Assembly (NCBI GenBank): GCA_002855745.1
Contig: NDWX01000001.1
Coordinates: 186,001-250,000 of the forward strand
Source of the DNA: Thermofilum sp. NZ13
Lineage (GTDB): Archaea > Thermoproteota > Thermoprotei > Thermofilales > Thermofilaceae
Direction: 5' to 3'
Length of the DNA stretch: 64,000 nucleotides
Shown here: positions 17,924 through 27,109 of the stretch, piece by piece
Layout of the letters: each line of letters starts with the position of its first letter
Position numbering within the stretch: the first letter of the stretch is position 1
Position numbers and translations under genes: made by a program
The notes under the pieces: model-generated
Told to the model about the DNA's origin: nothing
Databases searched by the model: none
The model's input: the letters and a program-made list of their open reading frames with translations, nothing else

Positions 17924-18715
17924 ATGGAAAACAAGCTACTTCGCTTGAGGAGGATAGTCCCCCCTGAGGGGAAGACTGTTATCGTCCCCATTGACCACGG
18001 CATCGAGGGCTACTTCCCGCAGCTGGAAGACTACCGGGGCCTCGTGTCAGCACTCATAGCCGGTGGCGCCGACGCCCTGCTGGTCAGGAGGGGCCTCCTG
18101 AAGCGCGTCGCGGACCTCGTCGCTGGCAGAGCCGGCGTGGTCTACCGGGTTAGCGGGGCCACCGTGACGTCGCCTGATGTCCAGGACCAGAGGCTGGTTG
18201 CAACGGTTTTCGAGGCCGTGAGGGTTGGGGCGGACGCGGTGGTGTTCACCGTGACTATCGGGCACCCGAAGGAGGCCGACATGCTGACGGCTTTCGGCGA
18301 GGTCGTCGACGAGGCCTCGTACTACGGCCTCCCGGTCATAGGGGAGGCTGAGCCGTGGAGCAAGGCCACGGAGGAGGAGAGGGCGGAGCTGCTGAGGCAG
18401 GGCGCCAGGATCCTCAGCGAGGAGGGGGCCGACATAGTGAAGACGTTCTTCCCGAAGGATGAGAGCCACTACCCTAAGATAGTGAGGTACTCGCTGGCCC
18501 CTGTCGTGGCGGCCGGCGGCCCCCGCCTAAACTCCCAGCTCGACGTCCTCAGGTTCGTGAAGGCCGTGATGGACGCCGGGGCGATCGGCACGTGCATGGG
18601 GAGGAACGTGTGGGGCTGGGACAGCCCCGAGCTCATGGTGAAGGCTGTGGCGGCGATCGTGAAGAAGGGGGCCTCCGTTGAGGAGGCGAGCAGGATTCTG
18701 GGTGGCTCGAGGTGA
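17924..18715 (+). CDS. class I aldolase (archaeal fructose-bisphosphate aldolase/DeoC-LacD family)
   Basis: A 263-residue TIM-barrel aldolase. Visible are VPIDHGIEGYFP near the N-terminus, the Schiff-base strand ADIVKTFFPKDE, and the phosphate-binding VVAAGGPRLNSQ and GAIGTCMGRNVWG loops. It should cleave or form a ketose phosphate through a lysine Schiff base. Fructose-1,6-bisphosphate is the family standard, but the linked dehydrogenase and kinase hint at another ketose phosphate. The ATG at 17924 has a TATA-like CATATTTATC about 33 bases upstream, which rules out the longer frame running back over the MNT gene. It overlaps the next gene by 4 bases. Confidence 0.88.
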   Translation: MENKLLRLRRIVPPEGKTVIVPIDHGIEGYFPQLEDYRGLVSALIAGGADALLVRRGLLKRVADLVAGRAGVVYRVSGATVTSPDVQDQRLVATVFEAVRVGADAVVFTVTIGHPKEADMLTAFGEVVDEASYYGLPVIGEAEPWSKATEEERAELLRQGARILSEEGADIVKTFFPKDESHYPKIVRYSLAPVVAAGGPRLNSQLDVLRFVKAVMDAGAIGTCMGRNVWGWDSPELMVKAVAAIVKKGASVEEASRILGGSR

Positions 18716-19737
18716 AGGCCGCAGTCCTCCACAGGCCCGGCGACCTGCGCGTCGAGGACATACCCTACCCCGAGCCGGGCCCCGGGGAGGTAACGGTCAA
18801 GGTTGAGGCCAGCGGCCTCTGCCCGACGGACATAAAGACCTACATGTACGGGAGCTCCGCGGCTAAGCTCCCGGTCGTCCTGGGCCACGAGTTCGCGGGG
18901 GTGGTGGAGGAGGTCGGAGAGGGGGTCGAGGGCGTAGCCCCCGGAGACAGGGTCAACGTGCCGGCTGACGCCTACTGCGGGAAGTGCAGGTTCTGCAGGG
19001 CCGGTAGGGAGAACCTCTGCGAGAACCCGATAACCTTCGGGTTCCAGATCGACGGCAGCCACGCGGAGTACGTGCGCGTGCCTAGGCGCTTCGTCGAGAG
19101 GGGGCTTGTGTTCCGGGTGCCGGACGGTGTTCCGCTGGAGGCCGCCGCCATGACAGAGCCCCTCGCGTGCGTCCTTCACGACGTGGAGCTCGCGGGGGTC
19201 AGGCCCGGCAAGCGGGTGGCGGTGATAGGGGACGGGCCGATGGGTTTGAAGCACGTGGCCCTCTCCAGGATCTACGGCGCGGACGAGGTGGTGCTGATAG
19301 GGCTCACCGACTGGAAGCTCAGGCTCGGGGAGGAGATGGGCGCCACCCGCGTGGTCAACGTGCAGGAGGAGGACCCCGCTAGGGCGCTCGCGGGGGCCAT
19401 GGACGCGGTGTTCGTGACCGTGGTCAACCAGCAGACACTCAGCACAGCCATGAGCATCGCCTCGAAAACCGGGGTGGTGTCGATATTCGCCGGCCTACCC
19501 AAGGGTGCCTCGACCTTCACGATCGACACCAACCTCATCCACTACGGCGAGCTGGTGCTCACGGGTAGCTCGAACTACACGTACCGGGAGTACGAGAAGG
19601 CCTTCAGCCTCATAGCCAGTGGTAGGGTCAACCTGCTCCGCCTCATCTCCCACAGGTTCCCGCTGGCGGAGTTCCACGAGGCCATCAAAGCGTGGCAGGA
19701 CAAGAGCTCCTCAATGAAGATCATGATCAAGCCCTAG
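18712..19737 (+). CDS. zinc-dependent medium-chain dehydrogenase (sorbitol/threonine dehydrogenase-like)
   Basis: A 341-residue MDR-family enzyme. The catalytic zinc ligands appear in SGLCPTDIKT and VLGHEFAGVVEEVGEGV. The structural zinc lobe has four cysteines (CGKCRFCRAGRENLC). The Rossmann motif is VIGDGPMGLKHVA. It would oxidise a polyol or sugar hydroxyl with NAD(P). It overlaps the aldolase gene (GTGA at 18712), so they form one operon. Its 3' end overlaps the convergent kinase gene by 27 bases. Confidence 0.9.
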   Translation: MKAAVLHRPGDLRVEDIPYPEPGPGEVTVKVEASGLCPTDIKTYMYGSSAAKLPVVLGHEFAGVVEEVGEGVEGVAPGDRVNVPADAYCGKCRFCRAGRENLCENPITFGFQIDGSHAEYVRVPRRFVERGLVFRVPDGVPLEAAAMTEPLACVLHDVELAGVRPGKRVAVIGDGPMGLKHVALSRIYGADEVVLIGLTDWKLRLGEEMGATRVVNVQEEDPARALAGAMDAVFVTVVNQQTLSTAMSIASKTGVVSIFAGLPKGASTFTIDTNLIHYGELVLTGSSNYTYREYEKAFSLIASGRVNLLRLISHRFPLAEFHEAIKAWQDKSSSMKIMIKP

Positions 19738-21189
19738 CTCCGCGCTCCCCAGCATCTCCCAGAGAGCCCTGAACGCCGAGTAAACCCGCTCGTACCTAGC
19801 CCGCACCCCCTCATCCGGCTCCACCACGCTCTCCACCCTCACCACTCCGACAGCCTCCTCCACCCCGCGGTAGACCCCGTAGCCCACCCCCGCCAGCAGC
19901 GCGGCCCCGAGGGCGGAGGCCTCCCTCTCCGCAGGTATGGCGAACCTCCTCCCGGTAATGTTCGCCTTGATCCTCGCCCAGTTCAGCGTCGCTCCCCCGC
20001 CGACCGCCCTCACCTCCCCTACGCGGAAGCCCAGCTCCTCCATAGACTCGAGCACAGCCCTCTCCCACAGAGCCACGCCCTCCATGAACGCCTTCACCAG
20101 GTCGCTCCTGCGCGTCGCCAGCGATAACCCGTACACCGCGCCCCTCAGCCAGGGCCTCCAGTCGGGGCTCCTGGACCCCGAGAGGAACGGCAGGACGAGC
20201 AGGCCCGAGGGCTCCAGACTGTCGAGGTGCGCGTCGGGACTGCCACCAGGGTCGCCGACCAGCTCCAGCGCCTTCCTCAAGGCCTCTCCCCCAGTCGGGG
20301 TGCACGCCTCGAGCAGGTAGCGGCCGGGAGCCACGTGCCTGTAGCTCTCGAACCTCATCAGCTGGTCCACCACGGGCCTCTCGGTGGCTAGGTCCAGGCA
20401 GGCGGAGGTGCCCGTCGTGTCGACGACGCTGCTCTCCACCCCTCCCGATCCGAGCGCCGCGCAGGCGCTGTCAACGCCCCCAAGCGCCACGTATACCTCG
20501 CGGCCGGTGGCGCCGAGCCTCTCAGCCACATCTCCTCTGAGGGGGTATACGCGAGTCGACTCCTCCGGCGCGAAGAAGGAGTCCTCGCCCAGCCCCAGGA
20601 GGTCCAGCATCTCCGCGAACCAGGCGCCGTCCAGCGTGTAGAGGAGCGTCTCGCTCAGGCTACTGTAGTCCGTGAGCCTCTCACCCGTAAGCATGTGGAA
20701 GACGTAGTCCTTGGGCTGGACGAAGAACCTCGCCTCGGGCCTCGGGGAGTTACGCAGGAACCAGAGGATCTTCGCCGCCGTGAATATCGGGTCCACCCTC
20801 AGCCCAGTCCTCCTGTACACGTGCTCCAGGCCCAGCCTCTGCTCGATCTCTCGTGCCTCCTCGACAGCCCTCCTGTCCATCCAGAGGATCGACTTACCCA
20901 CAGGCTCGCCGCGCGAGTCCAACACGGCCAAGCCAGGCGAGGTCGAGCTGAGACCCATTAGAACGACGCGCGCGGGGACGCTCCTGAACAGCTCCCGCAG
21001 GAGCCCCTCCACCTTCCAGTAGACAGCCCTCAGATCCTGCTCGAACCACCCATCTCTCGGCGACTCCACCTCTAGGGGCTCGCGCCCACTCCATAGCCTG
21101 GTCCCCGTCTTATCGAAGGCCTCGACCTTGATGCTGCTGGTCCCGATATCGACCCCCACTACAATCGAATCACTCAAAAGGATCACCAT
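19711..21189 (-). CDS. FGGY-family carbohydrate kinase
   Basis: A 492-residue sugar kinase of the xylulokinase/gluconokinase type. The N-terminal ATPase fold starts VVGVDIGTSSIKVEAFD, with WFEQDLRAVYWKVEG, ILWMDRRAVEE and, in the second half, VDTTGTSACLDLA and AVGGGATLNWARIKANITG. It phosphorylates a ketose, polyol or sugar acid. The ATG at 21187-21189 follows a TATA-like TTTTTAAG by about 25 bases, so an N-terminal extension to 21375 is not used. It faces the aldolase/dehydrogenase operon and ends inside it; the three together fit a polyol-to-ketose-to-ketose-phosphate-to-triose route. Confidence 0.88.
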   Translation of the reverse strand: MVILLSDSIVVGVDIGTSSIKVEAFDKTGTRLWSGREPLEVESPRDGWFEQDLRAVYWKVEGLLRELFRSVPARVVLMGLSSTSPGLAVLDSRGEPVGKSILWMDRRAVEEAREIEQRLGLEHVYRRTGLRVDPIFTAAKILWFLRNSPRPEARFFVQPKDYVFHMLTGERLTDYSSLSETLLYTLDGAWFAEMLDLLGLGEDSFFAPEESTRVYPLRGDVAERLGATGREVYVALGGVDSACAALGSGGVESSVVDTTGTSACLDLATERPVVDQLMRFESYRHVAPGRYLLEACTPTGGEALRKALELVGDPGGSPDAHLDSLEPSGLLVLPFLSGSRSPDWRPWLRGAVYGLSLATRRSDLVKAFMEGVALWERAVLESMEELGFRVGEVRAVGGGATLNWARIKANITGRRFAIPAEREASALGAALLAGVGYGVYRGVEEAVGVVRVESVVEPDEGVRARYERVYSAFRALWEMLGSAELGLDHDLH

Positions 21190-21471
21190 TTCAACAAACC
21201 GGAAAAATCTTAAAAACGACTCGGAGTAAAACTGGTTAATCATCGTGCTGGACTTTGAAATATGGGTATCAATAACTGCGCGATCCACGGGATGAACCTT
21301 TACGTCTCCTAAATCAAAGGGGCTCTTTATCCTGTCCGTTAACTGTTCAAACATCCAGTGAGAGCGGGTAAACAATTACATACTTCAAATTTTTACATAT
21401 GATGTTTTATCATTCTACATTGATATCATTAAAGAATAGATGCCTCTAAATATCACACAAAAAGGTTAAAT
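21190..21471. promoter_or_regulatory. divergent promoter region of kinase and permease
   Basis: A 282-base AT-rich gap. A minus-strand TATA-like TTTTTAAG at about 21209-21216 serves the kinase. A plus-strand CTCTAAATATC at about 21444-21456 lies about 22 bases before the permease ATG. The stretch 21385-21435 contains several ATGAT/ATCAT half-sites, which could be operators for a shared regulator. Confidence 0.5.
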
Positions 21472-23067
21472 ATGGTAGAGTTAACCGACATACCGATGAG
21501 CGGAAAAATTGAAGTGAAGTACCGGAGAGCCTCTGGTCTTGTAAGGAGCCTCGGAGCCTTCGACACCCTCAACCTCAACGTCGCCATGTGCAGCCCACCG
21601 CAGGGAGTCCTTTGGGCCTGGACCTGGGGCGCGGCGATGTTCGCGGGAGCCCTTCTGTCGCTCTCGTACTTCCTCGGGATCTTCGCCGTTCTACCCATCG
21701 CAGTAGTGTACACACTCTGGGTCATAGCGATGCCTAGATCCGGCGGCGACTACGTCTGGCTCAGCAGAGCCTACCACCCCATAATTGGCTTCATGGTGAA
21801 CTTCTTCCTAACATTCGTCATGCTGAACTGGTACGCGATGAACCTCCAGACGACTGGGCCCTTCTTCCTGGGGACGTTCTTCCAAGCTCTAGGGATGCAA
21901 AGCCTAGCTGAGTGGGCTTCAAGCTTCGAAGGCTCGATGATAATAGGTATACTGGCCTTAGTGCTCTACGCTGTCCTGATAGTGTACGGGATGAGGGTCT
22001 TCTCCTGGTTCCTGAAGGTGTTCTTCGGCTTAAGCCTCCTCGGCAGCCTAGTCTTCATAGCACTCAGCTTTGCCACCCCCTCCTCCACGATCGCGAGCAA
22101 GTTCGCTCAGCTGGCAAACGGCACGACCCCCGAGAGGATACTGAGCCTAGCCACTTCGCTGGGCTTCACGGGCCTCACCATCTCAATACCCGCAACCCTC
22201 ATGGCCCTAGTATTCCCATTCCAGAACTACAGCTGGGCCGCTTTCCCAGCCTACGTGGCGGGTGAGATCAAGGAGGTGAAGAGGAACGCTTGGATAGGAA
22301 TCGTGGGAGGCCTCTTCGTCATGGGAGCGTGGTACGTCATCCTTGGCCAGTCCGTGTACAACGTGCTCGGCTACGAAGCGCACTCCGCGCTCACGTGGCT
22401 CTACCAGTGGCATCCAGACAAGTACCCCTTACCGTTCCCTCCCTACCCGCAGAACTACGCCTTCCTGATGACCGAGGACAAGCTACTCATACTCCTCATC
22501 GCAATAGGATGGCTAGCCAGCGGCATCTACCTCACGCCCCCCAACCTGCTTATCGTCTCGAGGAACGTCTTCGCCTGGGCTGTGGACGGGCTAGCCCCTC
22601 AGTGGCTACGGGAGGTAAAGAGGGGTGCCCCCATCTACAACATCATCGCGCTCAGCATAGTTGCCATACCGCTGATGTTCCTTGTCGGCCTCGCCTCCTA
22701 CCAGGTGATGATCGTCAACACCTTCTTCTTCATGCAACTAGCACTCATCATCGTCGCACTGGGCAGCGCCCTGCTACCCTTCAGGAACAAGCAGATATTC
22801 GAGACGCTCCCCGCGCTCGCCAAGAGGAGGATCGCAGGCGTACCTTTCATCACGGTTATCGGCTTAACCGCAACGGTCCTCCACGCCTGGGTAGCCTACT
22901 CGGCCATCACCGCCCCGGCCCTTGGAGGGCTCCAGTGGCTCTCCTTCCTCTTCAACCTCGCGGTGTTCCTCCTCCCGATACCCTGGTACTACATCGTCCG
23001 CTGGTACAGGCTAAGGAAGGAGGGCATCGACATCTCCACGCTCTACAAGGAGATACCGGTCGAGTAG
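21472..23067 (+). CDS. APC-superfamily amino acid/polyamine-type permease
   Basis: A 531-residue membrane protein with about twelve helices. The first helices start after a 30-residue cytoplasmic leader (RASGLVRSLGAFDTLNLNVAMCSPPQGVLWAW), typical of APC transporters; PRSGGDYVWLSRAYHP is the conserved helix 3 entry. Substrates of the family are amino acids or related organic cations. Its position next to a sugar kinase may mean an unusual substrate. The ATG at 21472 follows a TATA box by about 22 bases. The next gene begins 8 bases after its stop, so they are probably co-transcribed. Confidence 0.88.
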   Translation: MVELTDIPMSGKIEVKYRRASGLVRSLGAFDTLNLNVAMCSPPQGVLWAWTWGAAMFAGALLSLSYFLGIFAVLPIAVVYTLWVIAMPRSGGDYVWLSRAYHPIIGFMVNFFLTFVMLNWYAMNLQTTGPFFLGTFFQALGMQSLAEWASSFEGSMIIGILALVLYAVLIVYGMRVFSWFLKVFFGLSLLGSLVFIALSFATPSSTIASKFAQLANGTTPERILSLATSLGFTGLTISIPATLMALVFPFQNYSWAAFPAYVAGEIKEVKRNAWIGIVGGLFVMGAWYVILGQSVYNVLGYEAHSALTWLYQWHPDKYPLPFPPYPQNYAFLMTEDKLLILLIAIGWLASGIYLTPPNLLIVSRNVFAWAVDGLAPQWLREVKRGAPIYNIIALSIVAIPLMFLVGLASYQVMIVNTFFFMQLALIIVALGSALLPFRNKQIFETLPALAKRRIAGVPFITVIGLTATVLHAWVAYSAITAPALGGLQWLSFLFNLAVFLLPIPWYYIVRWYRLRKEGIDISTLYKEIPVE

Positions 23068-23075
23068 TGGTTTAG

Positions 23076-24011
23076 ATGATCAAGCTACTATACGCCAGCG
23101 ACCTCCACGGCTCCACACTCATGTTCAAGAAGCTGATCAATGCATCCCTCATCTACAAGGCTGATGCCGTCGTCATCGGAGGAGACATAACCGGCAAGGG
23201 AATAGCGCCGATCGTCAAGCGAGACGGCAAGTACGAGACTGAAATCTACGGCACAAGATACGAGGCCAAGAGCGGGGAAGAGCTGAAAAACCTCATAAAC
23301 CAGGTGACATCCTACGGGTTCTACGAGTACATAGTCGAAGACCCCTCAGAGCTCGAAAAGCTCGACGAAGTGCTCGACAAAGTCCTTGAGGAGCTGATGG
23401 CCAAGAGAATCCTCGAATGGGCGGACTTCGCCCGAGCCAAGCTCGGGGAAAGCGGCGTGAAAGTCTACATGATGCCCGGCAACGACGACCCCTACACAGT
23501 CGACGCCGCCATCGAGAAAAGCGGCGTCTTCATCAACCACGCTCGGAGGGTGGTTGAGCTCGGCGACTACCTGCTATTCGGGTACGACAAGACCAACATC
23601 ACTCCTTGGAAGTGCCCTAGAGACGTCGAGGAGGATGTAATGAGGCAGGAGCTGTCAGAGCTTCTCAGCGGCGTGCGCGACTACTCCAGACTTATTTTCA
23701 ACGCACACTGCCCGCCCTACGGCACGACTCTAGACCTAGCGCCTAAGCTCGACGAGGACCTTAAGCCAGTCATAAGCGGAGGAGGCATAGTCATGGAGCA
23801 CGTGGGATGCGCTAGCATAAGGGAGTTCATCGAAAGGCACCAGCCACTCCTGGGCCTGCACGGGCACATACACGAGTCGAGGAGCATCGAAAAGATCGGT
23901 AGAACAACTATCGTGAACGCCGGGAGCGCTTACAACGAGGGAATACTCTACGCGGCCCTCATAACGCTGGACAAAGACAGAGTTAAAGGAGTAAACCTGA
24001 TCAAGGGCTAA
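23076..24011 (+). CDS. cytoplasmic metallophosphoesterase
   Basis: A 311-residue calcineurin-like phosphoesterase: YASDLHGS and VIGGDITGKG near the N-terminus, MPGNDDPYTVD in the middle, FNAHCPPYG and LGLHGHIHESRS towards the end provide the metal-binding Asp, Asn and His set. There is no signal peptide. A phosphodiesterase or nucleotidase role is likely; the substrate is unknown. It follows the APC permease by 8 bases. Its stop overlaps the stop of the convergent nucleotidyltransferase gene by 4 bases. Confidence 0.85.
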   Translation: MIKLLYASDLHGSTLMFKKLINASLIYKADAVVIGGDITGKGIAPIVKRDGKYETEIYGTRYEAKSGEELKNLINQVTSYGFYEYIVEDPSELEKLDEVLDKVLEELMAKRILEWADFARAKLGESGVKVYMMPGNDDPYTVDAAIEKSGVFINHARRVVELGDYLLFGYDKTNITPWKCPRDVEEDVMRQELSELLSGVRDYSRLIFNAHCPPYGTTLDLAPKLDEDLKPVISGGGIVMEHVGCASIREFIERHQPLLGLHGHIHESRSIEKIGRTTIVNAGSAYNEGILYAALITLDKDRVKGVNLIKG

Positions 24012-24835
24012 ACCTCCTCGACCACATTATACCATCTTTTTTTCGTCCCTACCTTTGCCCTCTTGAGCCAGTCCTTGGTCTTAGGCGTTTCATCGACAGT
24101 TTTCGCGATGAAGTCCAGGTTCTTCAGCGCCCTCTCGAGAAGCTGTCGGTGGTCGGCGAAGTCCGCCCTCGAGACGTACTCGCCTATAAACTGCCTCAAA
24201 GCGTTCATGTTGTTCGTCGCGTCGTACCAAAAACCCCAGTCGTCCGCTAAGACCTCCCCTATTCTCCTAGCGTTCAGCCTGCCTGGCTCATCGGAGAGAG
24301 AGGTCTCGTGGCAGGCGAGCAAGACGGCCATATCGGCTAAGTCCTTCCTGTTAATGTCGTGGATCTGAAGCTTAAGCAACAAGAGATCCGCCGGAGACAG
24401 AGTGATGTCCTCCAGGAGGAGGCGCGTGCTCTCGGGGTCTTTGCCGAGGTCTACCACGTGGCTGAACTCAAGCGGAGAGAAGAAGACGTCGAGCGAGAAA
24501 AGGTTCTCGGGATGGGAGAAGATGAGCCTTCGGTCGCTGAAAAACGCGTTCACGTAGTAGTCCGGCTTAAAGCCCCTCTCCGCGAAAAACCTCTCAATGA
24601 GGCTCTTCTGCTTCTTCAGGCCAACCAGGTCGAGATCAGTAAAAGCGAACTCCTTGTCCGAGAACCTACCAATAGCACGGTAGAGGTCTAGGCAGGGCTG
24701 ATCCCCCATAACTCGGATGTAAATCGCGACCGCGCCCATAGCCCGCAAGATCACCCCGGCACTCTGGGCCTCGCGGATAAGACCCTTCACGTACTCGGCG
24801 AACTCCTGCGGGGCCAGGGATACTCGCTTCGACAA
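24008..24835 (-). CDS. nucleotidyltransferase-fold protein (AbiEii/MNT-like)
   Basis: A protein of about 275 residues with a pol-beta-type core: AMGAVAIYI, then FTDLDLVGLKKQ (the D-x-D pair), LDVFFSPLEF with a further acidic residue, and DINRKDLADMAVLL, the R-x-KD-x-x-D helix typical of AbiEii-like transferases. A TTG at 24833-24835 is chosen because GGAGGGGGTGA lies just upstream and an AAAGTAATAAG promoter element precedes it. The longer frame from 24928 has a basic leader without such signals. No obvious toxin or antitoxin partner is adjacent. Confidence 0.7.
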   Translation of the reverse strand: MSKRVSLAPQEFAEYVKGLIREAQSAGVILRAMGAVAIYIRVMGDQPCLDLYRAIGRFSDKEFAFTDLDLVGLKKQKSLIERFFAERGFKPDYYVNAFFSDRRLIFSHPENLFSLDVFFSPLEFSHVVDLGKDPESTRLLLEDITLSPADLLLLKLQIHDINRKDLADMAVLLACHETSLSDEPGRLNARRIGEVLADDWGFWYDATNNMNALRQFIGEYVSRADFADHRQLLERALKNLDFIAKTVDETPKTKDWLKRAKVGTKKRWYNVVEEV

Positions 24836-24946
24836 AATCTCACCCCCTCCTGTCAGGACAAAAATGCGCTTGCTCAGCTTATTACTTTTTCTAACCTCTC
24901 TCCTTGAACCCGCTACACGACTAGCCACAGTTCACAACCAGCCGCA

Positions 24947-25903
24947 CTAGTACCACTCCCCCGGGCGTATCAGGTTCAGCGGCTCCACGCCGAGTAGGAA
25001 CCTCTTCACGTTCTCGGCTGAGAACCTGAGGCACCTCTCGAGTGAGAGCCTGGTCCACCCACCCTTGTGCGCGGTGGCTACCACGTTTTCGAGCCTGTGG
25101 ACACCCCTCGGGGACGGGGCTGAGGGGTCGGGAGGGTACCTCCACCACACGTCGAGACCGGCTCCAGCTATCCGCCCCGTGGCTAGAGCCTCGTAGAGAG
25201 CCTCCTCGTCGACCACCTCGCCCCTGCCCACGTTCACCAGGAATGCGGTGCTCTTCATGCTGAACAGCACCTCCCTCCCCACCAGGCGCCTCGTCCTAGG
25301 CGTCAGGGGCAGCGTGACCACGAGGTAGTCGGCGTCCCTGACGACCTCGACAAGCTTGTCGACGCCCAGCACCCTCCACTTCCCCTCCTGCCTCTCCCTC
25401 GAGGCGACCGGAACCACCCTGATGCCGAACGCCTCAGCGATCCTGGCAACCTCCCGGCCGATTCCCCCGAAGCCGAGGATGACCATGGTTTTGCCCTCCA
25501 GGTCCCCGACCAGCGTCTCCCGAGCGTACGGAACCCACTCGCCGGACTTCAGCTTCCTGTCCTGCAGGGTGACCCTCTTCTCGAGCGCGAGCAGGAGGGC
25601 GAAAGCCATCTCCGCCACCGCGCGAGCGTTGCAGCCCTTGCTCGACGCGACGGGCACCCCCCTAGCCCAGGCGAGCTCTAGGACACCCGGCTCCACACCC
25701 GCGCTCCTCACCTGTATGAAGCGCAGGAGCTCCATCGAGCCGAGGAAGCTAGGCGCCCCGACGATCAGCGCCACCTCGGCGTCGCGGTAGCCTTCAGGCT
25801 CGAGCGACGGCCAGGAAACCACGGTGTGGTCCCCGAGGACCTTCCGCAGGATACCCTGCTCCCATTCCAGTGGGTTCCACGACAGGTAAACCTTCGGCTT
25901 CAC
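24947..25903 (-). CDS. D-isomer-specific 2-hydroxyacid dehydrogenase
   Basis: A 318-residue NAD-dependent enzyme. The Rossmann motif is VILGFGGIGREVA. The catalytic Arg lies in LVNVGRGEVVDEEAL (the usual R is in the earlier SAGVEPG-KGCNARAVAEMA region and NVGRG), and the Glu-His relay ends with VVATAHKGGWT. It interconverts a 2-keto acid and a D-2-hydroxy acid such as glyoxylate, hydroxypyruvate or phosphoglycerate. The GTG at 25901-25903 lies about 28 bases after TTTAAATTG, so this start is preferred over the TTG at 25927. Confidence 0.87.
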   Translation of the reverse strand: MKPKVYLSWNPLEWEQGILRKVLGDHTVVSWPSLEPEGYRDAEVALIVGAPSFLGSMELLRFIQVRSAGVEPGVLELAWARGVPVASSKGCNARAVAEMAFALLLALEKRVTLQDRKLKSGEWVPYARETLVGDLEGKTMVILGFGGIGREVARIAEAFGIRVVPVASRERQEGKWRVLGVDKLVEVVRDADYLVVTLPLTPRTRRLVGREVLFSMKSTAFLVNVGRGEVVDEEALYEALATGRIAGAGLDVWWRYPPDPSAPSPRGVHRLENVVATAHKGGWTRLSLERCLRFSAENVKRFLLGVEPLNLIRPGEWY

Positions 25904-26054
25904 GCAGATACCAAGCCGCCCCAGCAATTTAAAGGTTCAAGCAAGCACCCCCCAGGTGGCGCTGTAAAGCCTAAAGCTTAGTACGCTCGGTTGCCCCGCT
26001 ATGGGAGCTCGCCCTGAAGCGAGCTTATATACAGCGCGCTCTGACGGAATAGCG

Positions 26055-27059
26055 GTGGGAGGCGTGGAAACCCCCGTCCGGATCAAGGTAAGGCAACCAA
26101 GGAGCACCCTCCTGCTGGTAGTCATCTTCGCCGCAGTCGTCGCGCTCGCCCTCCTCGCGGCCTCCGTCTCGACCCTCGGCGTCAGCGAGGTGGCGGTGGT
26201 CGTCGACCCCCTCCTCGGCACGATCTCCAAGCCGACTCAGGGCCCCGCCGTGTTCCTAAAGGCGCCGTGGGCCTACACGGTCAAGGACACAATAGCTGTC
26301 GAATCAATCGAGTTCGCCCAGGCCGAGGCGGCCGTAAAGGAGTGGGTGCACGCTCCGCCGACGGTTCTCACTAAGGATGGCGTCAGCGTCACGGTGGAGG
26401 TGGTCGTGAGGTACCAGCTCGAGCCCAGCACGTTCGACCAGCTCGTCAGGGACTTCCCCAACGTGGACTACGACGACAGGATCATGGTCCCGCTGATGAG
26501 GCAGGTGATCAGGGACGAGATCAGCAAGGTCAGCCTCGACGAGCTCATCACGAACCGCGACGTGATCTCCAGGCGGATCCAGGAGGCATACTTCGACGCC
26601 GTCGGCAGGGAGAGCAAGCTCGCCGGGCGGGTCAGGGTCCTTGAGGTCAACATCCTCAACTTCATCCTGCCGCAGGAGATAACCACGGCGATCAACCAGA
26701 AGATCGCGGCGCAGCAGCAGGCCATAAAGGCTATGTACGAGAGACAGAGGATCGAGGAGCTGGCGAGGGCGAACTACACCAGGAGGGTGCTCGAGGCCGA
26801 GGCCCAGGCGAACGCAACCCTAACCGTGGCCCAGGCTGAGGCCAAGAGCCTCCTCCTAAGGGCGAACGCAACCCGCGCGGCAATGCTCCTGGTCGTGTCC
26901 CAGTTCAACGACACCGAGCTGGCGAGGATATACCTCTACCTCCTCGGCCTCCAGGAGGTCGCGAAGACCGGAGCGAGCGTCATCGTTGTAACCCCCGCGG
27001 GCCAGTCCGTCCCAGTCATCCTCCAGCCCGGCCAGGGCGGCTCCACTAACCGAGGATAG
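26055..27059 (+). CDS. SPFH/Band 7 (prohibitin-like) membrane protein
   Basis: A protein of about 334 residues: one N-terminal membrane helix (STLLLVVIFAAVVALALLA), then an SPFH domain (VSEVAVVVDPLLG...VTVEVVVRYQLEPSTFDQLV) and a long Ala/Glu-rich coiled coil (IEELARANYTRRVLEAEAQA). Such proteins form large membrane scaffolds. GTG 26055 is preferred because the TATA-like TTATATAC lies about 28 bases upstream and would be inside the longer frame from 26001. It precedes a peroxiredoxin gene on the same strand by 50 bases. Confidence 0.85.
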   Translation: MGGVETPVRIKVRQPRSTLLLVVIFAAVVALALLAASVSTLGVSEVAVVVDPLLGTISKPTQGPAVFLKAPWAYTVKDTIAVESIEFAQAEAAVKEWVHAPPTVLTKDGVSVTVEVVVRYQLEPSTFDQLVRDFPNVDYDDRIMVPLMRQVIRDEISKVSLDELITNRDVISRRIQEAYFDAVGRESKLAGRVRVLEVNILNFILPQEITTAINQKIAAQQQAIKAMYERQRIEELARANYTRRVLEAEAQANATLTVAQAEAKSLLLRANATRAAMLLVVSQFNDTELARIYLYLLGLQEVAKTGASVIVVTPAGQSVPVILQPGQGGSTNRG

Positions 27060-27109
27060 CCCCGGAAGCACGAGGCAACCTTTTTAACCCGCCGGCGAGC
27101 TAAGCTAGC

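Noticed and set aside
18469-19254. Minus-strand frame opposite the aldolase and dehydrogenase genes
   Set aside because: No family motifs and antisense-like composition; the plus-strand genes account for the region.
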